Below are positions 8,826 to 18,488 of a DNA stretch of 64,000 nt, piece by piece (positions within the stretch are counted from its first letter, which is position 1; each line of letters starts with the position of its first letter). Below the pieces are notes generated by a model. That model did not search any database. It saw only the letters and a list, made by a program, of their open reading frames with translations, and was not told the DNA's origin. The DNA comes from CAVPDA01 sp963702495. GTDB taxonomy: Bacteria > Pseudomonadota > Gammaproteobacteria > Burkholderiales > Rhodocyclaceae. The translations under genes were made by a program, and so were the position numbers. The stretch is taken from contig CAVPDA010000018.1 in NCBI GenBank assembly GCA_963702495.1, positions 372,001 through 436,000 of the forward strand, given 5' to 3'.

Positions 8826-10180
8826 CTACTTTCCGATGCAGAAGCGGCCGAATATTTCGCCCAGCAGGTCGTCGGATGTGAACTCGCCGGTGATGCGGTT
8901 GAGCGCTTCCTGCGTCAGCCGCAATTCCTCGGCAACCAGTTCCAGTTGGGTCAGACTGTCCCCAGCAGCCCGCAGATGATGCAGGGCTTCGCCCAGCGCC
9001 AGGACATGCCGCTCGCGCGCCATGAACACGTCCTCCCCCCGGCCTGCCAGCCGGCACTGCGCAGCAGTTCCTGCTGCAACAGTTCGATGCCATCTCCGGT
9101 CCTCGCCGACAGCAGCAGCAGGGGTCCGTCGGGACCGTCGCGCCACCCGGCATCCACCCCGGCCAAGTCGCTCTTGTTGCCGACCGTCACGCGCTGGATG
9201 CTCTGCGGCAGTTGCTCGACAATGCGTCGATCGTCCGCCGTCACGCCCTGCCGCGCATCCACCAGCAGCAGCACCAGATCGGCCTTCTCGATCTCGCGCC
9301 AGGCGCGCCCGATCCCGATGCGCTCGACGTGATCGTCCGTTTCCCGCAGTCCCGCCGTGTCGATCACGTGCAGCGGAATGCCCTCCACTTGGATCGTCTC
9401 CCGCAGCGCATCCCGTGTCGTTCCCGCATATTCGGTGACGATGGCCCGCTCCTCGCCGGCCAGCCGATTGAGCAGGCTCGACTTGCCCACGTTCGGTTGT
9501 CCGGCCAGGACCACGTGCAGGCCGGTGCGCAGCAGGCTGCCCTGTTGCGCTCGTCCGCGAATCCGGGTTACCTGGTCCAGCAACTGTTCGAGCCGCCCCT
9601 TGGCATCGGTCGCCTGCAGGAAGTCCACCTCCTCGTCGGGGAAATCCAGCGTCGCCTCGACCAGGGTGCGCAATTCGATCAGTTCGCCGACCAGGAGGTG
9701 AACCTGGTCCGAGAACACGCCGGTCAGGGAACGCACTGCCGAGCGCGCCGCGGCGGCGGTGGACGCTTCGATCAGATCGGCGACGCTTTCCGCCTGGGCC
9801 AGGTCGAGCTTGTCGTTGAGGAAGGCGCGGCGCGTGAATTCCCCGGGCTCCGCCAGCCGCGCGCCCAACTCCAGGCAGCGCTGCAACAGCAGTTGCAGCA
9901 CGACCGGACCACCGTGCCCCTGCAGTTCCAGCACGTCCTCGCCGGTGAAGGACCGGGGCGCCGGATAGTAGAGGGCGATGCCCTGATCGATGATGCTGCC
10001 GTCGCCGGCGTGGAACTTTGCCAGCGTCGCCAGCCGCGGTGACGGATCCTTGCGCAGGAAATCCCGGGCGAGGTGCGAAAGGCCGGTGCCGGAAAGGCGG
10101 ACGACGCCGATGCCGCCACGGCCCGGGGCCGTGGCGATCGCTGCAATCAGGTCAGGCTGCTTTGGGTTTCTTGCCGCCAC
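8826..10180 (-). CDS. mnmE: tRNA modification GTPase MnmE, apparent -1 frameshift
   Basis: The first part (10180 to about 9040) reads MAARNPKQPDLIAAIATAPGRGG and covers the N-terminal tetrahydrofolate-binding domain, the helical domain and the G domain: G1 AGQPNVGKSSLL, G2 AGTTRD, G3 DTAG and G4 NKSD. The reading frame then leaves the family sequence. In the next frame the true C-terminus continues (EDVFMARERHVLALGEALHHL) and ends GRFCIGK, with the catalytic Cys motif C(I/L/V)GK. The break lies in a run of six C at 9035-9040 (G on the coding strand); seven would restore one frame of about 450 codons. MnmE is rarely lost, so a sequencing error is the simplest reading. The start overlaps the yidC stop by 29 bases. 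Confidence 0.88.
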
Positions 10181-11834
10181 CCTCGATCATCCGCGTGATC
10201 TGCCACTGCTGCGCGATCGAAAGGATGTTGTTGACGATCCAGTACAGCACTAGGCCGGCCGGAAAGAACAGGAACATGCCGGTGAAGATGACGGGCATGA
10301 ACAGCATCACCTTGGCCTGGATCGGGTCGGGCGGAGTGGGATTGAGCTTGGTCTGGATCATCATGGTGGCCCCCATGATGAGCGGCAGGATGAAGTAGGG
10401 GTCCTTCGCCGACAGATCCTGGATCCACAGGACCCAGGGAGCGTGGCGCATCTCGGCAGTGCCCAGCAGCACCCAGTAAAGAGCGATGAACACCGGAATC
10501 TGTACCACGATGGGCAGGCAGCCGCCGAGAGGATTGATCTTCTCCTTCTTGTACAGTTCCATCATCTCCTGGTTCATGCGCGCCCGGTCGCCGCCATACA
10601 TCTCCTTGATCTTCATCATCTTGGGCGTGACCACTCGCATCTTCGCCATCGACTTGTAGCTGGCGGCGGAGAGCGGGAAGAAGATCAGTTTGATGATCAC
10701 CGTCAGCAGGATGATGGCCCAACCCCAGTTGCCCACCAGTTTGTGCAGCCATTCCAGGAGCCAGAACAGCGGCGCGGCGATCACCGTGAGCCAGCCGTAG
10801 TCCACCACCAGGTCCAGCCCGGGTGCCAGCTTTTCCAGCTTGGCCTGCTCCTGCGGCCCGACGTACAGCGGCAGGTCGATGCGGCCGCTGGCGCCCGGCG
10901 CGATGGCGGCAATCGGTACGATCACTCCCGCCGTGTACAGGTCCGCGCCGACCTTCTGCGCGAAGAACTCCCGCTCCACCTTGTCCGGCGGCAGCCAGGC
11001 GCTGACGAAGTAATGCTGGACCATCCCGATCCAGCCGTTATTGACCTTCTGCGGCAGCTTGGCCTTGCCCTTCTCGATGTCCGAGAAATCCAGCTTCTGG
11101 AACTTGCCTTCCTCGGTGTACAAGGCCGGCCCGGTGAACGTCTGGACCATCTTGTTCTCGCTCTCCGGTGACTTGCTGTCCCGGGCCAGCTGGAAATAGG
11201 CATGGGCGGCAAGGGCTGTCTGCCGCTGGTTGGCGATCTCATAGGCGACGTCGATGACATAGCTGCCGCGCTTGAAGGTCAGAATCTTGCTGATCTTCAC
11301 GCCCGCCGTTTCCGGCGCCTCCAGGCGCAGCACCAGCGTGTCCTCGCCCGGCTTCAGTTCATACGTGCCCGGTTGGAGGGTGAACAGGGTCTTGTGGCTG
11401 GGCAGGCCTTCCCCGATCAGGCCGCTCTGCGCCAGATAGACGTGCTGCTGGCCCGAGTCGAGCAGAAGGAAGTTCTTGGTCTTGTCGGCCGTGGCCTTGT
11501 GCTGCGGCAATTCGAGATGAACGATGTCCCCGCCCAGCGCTGAGACTTCGGCGATCATCGTGTCCGTGCGAACCGTGGCTTTCGCCGTGCCACCCGACGC
11601 CGGGGCCGCCGTCCCGCCCGGAACCGGCACGGCAGCCGGCGCTCCGCTCTGCGCAGTCAGCGCCTGGCTTGGAGTCGGCGTGGGAATAGCCGCATCCTGC
11701 GTTGCCGCAGGTGCGGTTGCAGTCATGGGCTGGTTATATTTCTGCCAGCCCTCCCACAGCATCACCAGCGAGAAAGCAAATACCATAAGCAATATCAGAC
11801 GTTGGGGATCCATCTTCGCGAATTGAAAGTTCAA
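10152..11834 (-). CDS. yidC: membrane protein insertase YidC
   Basis: The 560-residue protein has the gram-negative YidC layout. An N-terminal anchor (MDPQRLILLMVFAFSLVMLWEGWQ) is followed by a Pro/Ala-rich linker and a large periplasmic beta domain (about 80-340). The conserved five-helix insertase core follows, with SYKSMAKMRVVTPKMMKIKEMYGGDRARMNQEMMELYKKEKINPLGGCLP in the hairpin region and the C-terminal helix FFPAGLVLYWIVNNILSIAQQWQ. It inserts inner-membrane proteins alone or with SecYEG. It follows yidD with a 4-base overlap and precedes mnmE, the classical order rpmH-rnpA-yidD-yidC-mnmE. Confidence 0.96.
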   Translation of the reverse strand: MNFQFAKMDPQRLILLMVFAFSLVMLWEGWQKYNQPMTATAPAATQDAAIPTPTPSQALTAQSGAPAAVPVPGGTAAPASGGTAKATVRTDTMIAEVSALGGDIVHLELPQHKATADKTKNFLLLDSGQQHVYLAQSGLIGEGLPSHKTLFTLQPGTYELKPGEDTLVLRLEAPETAGVKISKILTFKRGSYVIDVAYEIANQRQTALAAHAYFQLARDSKSPESENKMVQTFTGPALYTEEGKFQKLDFSDIEKGKAKLPQKVNNGWIGMVQHYFVSAWLPPDKVEREFFAQKVGADLYTAGVIVPIAAIAPGASGRIDLPLYVGPQEQAKLEKLAPGLDLVVDYGWLTVIAAPLFWLLEWLHKLVGNWGWAIILLTVIIKLIFFPLSAASYKSMAKMRVVTPKMMKIKEMYGGDRARMNQEMMELYKKEKINPLGGCLPIVVQIPVFIALYWVLLGTAEMRHAPWVLWIQDLSAKDPYFILPLIMGATMMIQTKLNPTPPDPIQAKVMLFMPVIFTGMFLFFPAGLVLYWIVNNILSIAQQWQITRMIEGGGKKPKAA

Positions 11835-12040
11835 GGCACCGGATCATAACCCCCCGGATGCCAGGGGTGGCAGCGCAACACGCGGCGCAAGGATAGATAG
11901 CTGCCCTTTATGGCACCGTATCTACCGATAGCTTCTACTGCATAATCGGAACAGGTCGGAAAGAAGCGGCAACTGCGGCCCAGCAGCGGACTCACCGCGT
12001 ATTGGTAGGCCCGCAGCAAGCCGATCAACAGCCTTTTCAC
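11831..12040 (-). CDS. yidD: membrane protein insertion efficiency factor YidD
   Basis: The 69-residue protein is of the usual length. It begins MKRLLIGLLRAYQYAVSPLL, an amphipathic membrane-associating helix. It then shows the family motif GRSCRFFPTCSDYAVEAI with conserved cysteines and ends RRVLRCHPWHPGGYDPVP. It assists YidC/Sec insertion at the inner membrane. Both ends overlap its neighbours by 4 bases (rnpA stop, yidC start), indicating tight coupling. Confidence 0.95.
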   Translation of the reverse strand: MKRLLIGLLRAYQYAVSPLLGRSCRFFPTCSDYAVEAIGRYGAIKGSYLSLRRVLRCHPWHPGGYDPVP

Positions 12041-12411
12041 GCTGCCAGCCTCTGCAGCAGACCATCGATCTCCGCGCGCAGAGTGCGGCGCTCGACGCCT
12101 TGCAGCGGCGCTACCACCCGCAGGACCAGGTCGGAACAGGACAAGCGCGGGCGCAGGACGCGAAAGGCTTCCCGGACAAGACGCTTGACCAGGTTGCGCA
12201 GCACCGCGGTTTTCGCCACCTTGCGCCCCACGATCAGACCGAGACGTGCCGTATCCAGCCCGTTCGGCGCGTGGTTGAGGACGAAATGAGCACTGCGAAA
12301 CGCTAGCCGCGCCGCCAGCACCGAAGAGAACTCTTCCGGCCGGCGGACTCTGAATGCCTTTCCGAAGCCGGCACCGACACCCCCTTCCGCCGCGGCCCGG
12401 ACGACGGACAC
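12037..12411 (-). CDS. rnpA: ribonuclease P protein component
   Basis: The product of about 124 residues contains FGKAFRVRRPEEFSSVLA near its start and the RNase P signature RLGLIVGRKVAKTAVLRNLVKRLVREAFR, whose RN..KR arginines and lysines contact the RNA. It supports the RnpB ribozyme in cleaving tRNA 5' leaders. The start is uncertain. The GTG at 12411 gives the normal length and avoids rpmH, whereas the nearest in-frame ATG (12513) would lie inside rpmH. It overlaps yidD by 4 bases. Confidence 0.9.
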   Translation of the reverse strand: MSVVRAAAEGGVGAGFGKAFRVRRPEEFSSVLAARLAFRSAHFVLNHAPNGLDTARLGLIVGRKVAKTAVLRNLVKRLVREAFRVLRPRLSCSDLVLRVVAPLQGVERRTLRAEIDGLLQRLAA

Positions 12412-12424
12412 GGACTGTGCCGCT

Positions 12425-12559
12425 TCAGACGCCCAGACGCGAGCGCCCTTTGGCCCGACGCGCGCGAATGATCGCACGCCCGCCACGGGTGCGCATGCGC
12501 ACCAGAAAGCCATGGGTACGTTTGCGCCGCACCACAGAGGGCTGATAGGTTCGTTTCAT
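12425..12559 (-). CDS. rpmH: 50S ribosomal protein L34
   Basis: I translated 12559 to 12425 on the minus strand and obtained 44 residues starting MKRTYQPSVVRRKRTHGFLV and ending GRSRLGV, an unmistakable L34 of standard length. L34 is a late-assembling basic protein of the large subunit. It is the first gene of the leftward cluster and diverges from dnaA across the presumed origin; rnpA follows 13 bases downstream. Confidence 0.97.
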   Translation of the reverse strand: MKRTYQPSVVRRKRTHGFLVRMRTRGGRAIIRARRAKGRSRLGV

Positions 12560-12795
12560 GATTTTATTGCCCGGACAACGAGGAAAAACGGGTGATTACA
12601 GCGCCCGCCACCGGCCTTGTCAAGTTCTAAATTTTGGCCGGCCTGTGGATAACTCAAACGGCAGACGGTAGAATCTTGCCTCGCTCTGCTCCCGCAATTT
12701 CCTCTCGCGAAAATAAATATAATTTTTCAGATGGTTATATTATGGTTCCCAGTCCCCAAACAGCTCGACGCGCTCTGCCCGGAGAGGATGCGGAC
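12560..12795. other. rpmH-dnaA divergent intergenic region, candidate oriC
   Basis: The 236-base gap contains a perfect DnaA box (TGTGGATAA, 12644-12652). It also contains an A/T-rich stretch at about 12710-12745 with a TATAAT hexamer (12718-12723), which could be the dnaA -10 element or part of an unwinding region. Only one clear box is visible here, whereas the dnaA-dnaN gap has three. The region must carry the divergent promoters of rpmH and dnaA. Confidence 0.6.
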
Positions 12796-14181
12796 ATGAG
12801 CGAAATGTGGTCGGCGTGCCTCGTAAGATTCGAGCAGGAATTGCCGCCCCAGCAGTTCAATACCTGGATCAAGCCCTTGCGCGCGGCCGTCCTGGACGGC
12901 GCCGCGCACGAACTGCGCCTGACCGCGCCGAACCGCTTCGTCCTGCAGTGGGTGCGAGAGCGCTATCTGCAGCGGATCCAGGACGTGGCCCGCCAGACCC
13001 AGGGCATACCGGTGACAGTGGTCCTATCGCTGGTGGAAACGGCGGCTACGACCGCTCCCGGCCCCGCACGAGCGCCCGCCGCCGATGCCGCAGCAGCCCC
13101 CATGCCCGAGGTCCTGCCGACGCTGACGCCGGCCGCTGCGGCCACCGATGACCGCTACGAGAAGACGCGCCTGAATCCTGCCTTCACCTTCGACACCCTG
13201 GTTACCGGGCGCGCCAACGACCTGGCCCGCGCCGCCGCCTTCCAGGTGGCGCAGAACCCGGGTATTTCCTACAACCCGCTGTTCGTGTACGGTGGTGTAG
13301 GCCTCGGCAAGACGCACTTGATCCACGCTCTGGGCAACGCTGTATATCGCCACAATCCGAATTACACGGTGCGCTACGTCCATGCCGAGGACTACTACGC
13401 CGACGTAGTGCGCGCTTACCAGCAGAAGTCGTTCGACGTTTTCAAGCGCTATTACCGCTCCCTCGACCTGCTGCTGGTGGACGACATCCAGTTCTTCAAC
13501 AACAAGAACCGCACCCAGGAAGAGTTCTTCTACGCCTTCAATGCGCTGATCGAGGCGCGCAAGCAGGTCGTCATCACCTGCGACACCTACCCCAAGGACA
13601 TCACCGGCCTGGAAGATCGCCTCATCTCCCGCCTCGACTGGGGTCTAACGGTGGCGATCGAGCCGCCCGAACTGGAGATGCGCGTCGCCATCCTGAAGAA
13701 GAAGGCCGAAGTCGAGCGCATGGATCTATCCGACGACGTCGCCTTTCTGATCGCCAAGAACCTGCGCTCCAACGTGCGCGAACTGGAAGGCGCGCTGAAG
13801 AAGGTACTCGCCTTCGCCCGCTTCCACGGCCGCGACATCAACCTCGACTTGGCCAAGGAAGCGCTCAAGGATCTGTTCGGCGCCCACAACCGACAGATCA
13901 CGCTGGACACGATCCAGAAGACGGTCGCCGATTACTACAAGATCAAGGTTGCGGACATGTACTCGAAAAAGCGAACGCGCATCGTGGCACGCCCGCGCCA
14001 GGTGGCCATGTGGCTGGCCAAGGAACTCACTCCAGCCAGTTACCCGGCCATCGGCGAATCCTTCGGCGGACGCGATCACACGACGGTGCTCCACGCCTGC
14101 CGCACCATCTCCGAACTGCGCCTGGCCGATCCGACCATGAACCACGACCTGCACGTTCTGACGCAGGTATTAAAGGGCTGA
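12796..14181 (+). CDS. dnaA: chromosomal replication initiator DnaA
   Basis: The 461-residue protein starts MSEMWSACLVRFEQELPPQQ (domain I). A variable Ala/Pro linker is followed by the AAA+ domain with Walker A YGGVGLGKTHL, Walker B LLVDDIQFF and sensor LISRLDWGL. The C-terminal DNA-binding domain contains the box-recognition signature GGRDHTTVLHACRTI. The ATG at 12796 has a Shine-Dalgarno-like GGAGAGGA eight bases upstream and fits domain I; an in-frame ATG 54 codons upstream adds an unconserved extension. It opens origin DNA and also regulates its own promoter. Confidence 0.97.
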   Translation: MSEMWSACLVRFEQELPPQQFNTWIKPLRAAVLDGAAHELRLTAPNRFVLQWVRERYLQRIQDVARQTQGIPVTVVLSLVETAATTAPGPARAPAADAAAAPMPEVLPTLTPAAAATDDRYEKTRLNPAFTFDTLVTGRANDLARAAAFQVAQNPGISYNPLFVYGGVGLGKTHLIHALGNAVYRHNPNYTVRYVHAEDYYADVVRAYQQKSFDVFKRYYRSLDLLLVDDIQFFNNKNRTQEEFFYAFNALIEARKQVVITCDTYPKDITGLEDRLISRLDWGLTVAIEPPELEMRVAILKKKAEVERMDLSDDVAFLIAKNLRSNVRELEGALKKVLAFARFHGRDINLDLAKEALKDLFGAHNRQITLDTIQKTVADYYKIKVADMYSKKRTRIVARPRQVAMWLAKELTPASYPAIGESFGGRDHTTVLHACRTISELRLADPTMNHDLHVLTQVLKG

Positions 14182-14370
14182 AAAGAGCGGGACGAATTGT
14201 GGAAAAACCGGTGAAAACGGAAGCGGGAAAATTTGCTCTACATTTGCTCCACAGCCGCCACGGGTCCTTATCCCCAGCCTTATGAACGCTGCAACTTACT
14301 GTCCGACCATGGCTTTTTCGGGTTATCCACAAAAAACCTCGGTGCTTTATCTTTATCAGGGATGTAATTA
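14182..14370. promoter_or_regulatory. dnaA-dnaN intergenic region with DnaA boxes
   Basis: One perfect DnaA box (TTATCCACA, 14323-14331) and two single-mismatch boxes (TGTGGAAAA at 14198-14206 and TTATCCCCA at 14268-14276) lie within 189 bases. In many bacteria the working origin or part of it lies here. The number of boxes makes it at least as good an origin candidate as the rpmH-dnaA gap, or the two may form a bipartite origin. Confidence 0.7.
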
Positions 14371-15474
14371 ATGCTCCTTATAAAAAGCAAACGCGACGAC
14401 CTGCTGGGGCCTCTGCAGTCCGTCAGCGGCATCGTCGAGAAGCGCCACACCCTGCCCATCCTGTCCAACGTCCTGATCGAAAAATCGGGATCGGCCCTGA
14501 CTCTGCTGGCCACCGACATCGAAGTCCAGATCCGGACCACGGCACCGGCCGGCGCGGGCGAAGCGGCGGCCGTGACGGTTGGGGCGCGCAAGCTGCAGGA
14601 CATCCTGCGTTCGCTGCCGGAGAGCGCCGAAGTGAGCCTGACCCTGGAGGACAAGCGCCTGCAGGTGCGCGCCGGCAAGAGCCGCTTCAACCTCCAGACG
14701 CTGCCGGCGGCGGACTATCCGCGCATGGCCCTCAACGAAGGCGAGCACATCGACCTGCAGCTCACGCAGAAGCAGCTCAAGCGCCTGTTCGCCCTGGTGC
14801 AGTACGCCATGGCGCAGCAGGACATCCGCTACTACCTGAACGGACTGCTGCTGGTGGTGACCGGTTCCGAGGTGCGCATGGTGGCCACCGACGGCCACCG
14901 TCTGGCGCTGGCGAGCGAGGAGATCGGCGGCTCCCACCCCTGCACCGAAGTGATCCTGCCGCGCAAGACGGTGATCGAACTGTTCAAGCTGCTTTCCGAT
15001 ACGGACGCGCCGGTGGACATCCGCATCGGCGGCAATCAGGTCCTGTTCCGCTTCGGCGACATCGAACTCGTGTCCAAGCTCATCGACGGCAAGTTTCCGG
15101 ACTACGAACGGGTCGTGCCGCGCAATCACCCCAAGATCCTGCACCTGCCCCGCCTGCCGTTGCTGCACTCGCTGCAGCGGGCTGCGATCCTGACCAACGA
15201 GAAGTTCCGCGGCGTGCGCTTGGTGCTGGCGGATGGCAGTCTCAAAATCATCAGCACCAACGCCGAGCAGGAAGAGGCGGAGGAAGAGCTCGATGTCGAG
15301 TTCACCGGCGAGCCGCTGGACGTCGGCTTCAACGTCAATTACCTGCTCGACATCCTGAATAACCTCTCGGTGGACGAAGTCGAATGCCACCTCAACGACC
15401 CCAACTCGAGCGCCCTGTTCACGGTCGCGGGCAATGCCGGCTTCAAGTACGTCGTGATGCCGATGCGCATCTGA
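14371..15474 (+). CDS. dnaN: DNA polymerase III beta sliding clamp
   Basis: The 367-residue product is full length. It starts MLLIKSKRDDLLGPLQSVSGIVEKRHTLPILSNVLI, includes NGLLLVVTGSEVRMVATDGHRLALA in the middle domain, and ends FKYVVMPMRI, the conserved C-terminal VMPMRL-type end that forms the partner-binding pocket. The clamp tethers polymerase III and other enzymes to DNA. It lies between dnaA and gyrB on the same strand, 26 bases before gyrB. Confidence 0.97.
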   Translation: MLLIKSKRDDLLGPLQSVSGIVEKRHTLPILSNVLIEKSGSALTLLATDIEVQIRTTAPAGAGEAAAVTVGARKLQDILRSLPESAEVSLTLEDKRLQVRAGKSRFNLQTLPAADYPRMALNEGEHIDLQLTQKQLKRLFALVQYAMAQQDIRYYLNGLLLVVTGSEVRMVATDGHRLALASEEIGGSHPCTEVILPRKTVIELFKLLSDTDAPVDIRIGGNQVLFRFGDIELVSKLIDGKFPDYERVVPRNHPKILHLPRLPLLHSLQRAAILTNEKFRGVRLVLADGSLKIISTNAEQEEAEEELDVEFTGEPLDVGFNVNYLLDILNNLSVDEVECHLNDPNSSALFTVAGNAGFKYVVMPMRI

Positions 15475-15500
15475 ATCAGCAGCATTTTCCGGAGCAATTG

Positions 15501-17927
<2,427 letters not shown>

Positions 17928-17964
17928 CGCTGCCGCGTACCTGCAATCGTCATCCGGAGACGAA

Positions 17965-18393
17965 ATGAAACGACCCGCCCTCGCCGCCGCCCTCGTCCTC
18001 GCCTGCCTGTCGGCGCAGGCCGCCGCGGACGCGCTCGCCCAGAGCGCAAGCGCGCGCATCATCGGCAAATGGACCTGGACGCGGCCCGACACCAAGTGTG
18101 TCGAGACCCAGGAGTATCGCGCCGACGGCACCCTGAGCGTGACGAGCGGCGCGGAAAAGAGCAGCAACACGTACGTGCTGGCGCCCGAGGCGACCGCCAA
18201 CGGCTTCCACAAGCTCACCGTCAAGATCGTCAAGGATTCCGGCGGCAAGGACTGCTTCGACATCGACAAGGACCACACCGGCGCCACCGTCACCCATTAC
18301 GTCATGATCCATCCCAGCGGCGACAAGCTCATGCTGTGCCACGAGGACTCCAAGGATCACTGCATCGGTCCGTACCAGCGCGACAAGCAATAG
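17965..18393 (+). CDS. small secreted protein of unknown function
   Basis: The 142-residue protein begins MKRPALAAALVLACLSAQAAA, a signal peptide. The mature part has IIGKWTWTRPDTKCVETQEYRADGTLSVTSGAEKSSNTY, which resembles small lipocalin-like beta-barrel proteins that open with GxW. Four cysteines (near residues 49, 91, 124 and 132) could form two disulphides in the periplasm. I do not recognise a defined family. It lies 37 bases after gyrB with its own RBS-like CGGAGA, and may be read from the gyrB transcript. Confidence 0.7.
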   Translation: MKRPALAAALVLACLSAQAAADALAQSASARIIGKWTWTRPDTKCVETQEYRADGTLSVTSGAEKSSNTYVLAPEATANGFHKLTVKIVKDSGGKDCFDIDKDHTGATVTHYVMIHPSGDKLMLCHEDSKDHCIGPYQRDKQ

Positions 18394-18488
18394 CCCGCAT
18401 CGGCGGCGTGCAGAGCAAGCGCTCACCACCACGCCGCGGCTCATGACGTCATGACTCCCGCCGCGCTGCCGACCGCATCGGGGGATTC

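Noticed and set aside
12037..12513. A longer RnpA starting at the ATG 12513
   Set aside because: It would read through rpmH in another frame and add 34 unconserved residues; the GTG at 12411 gives the normal length.
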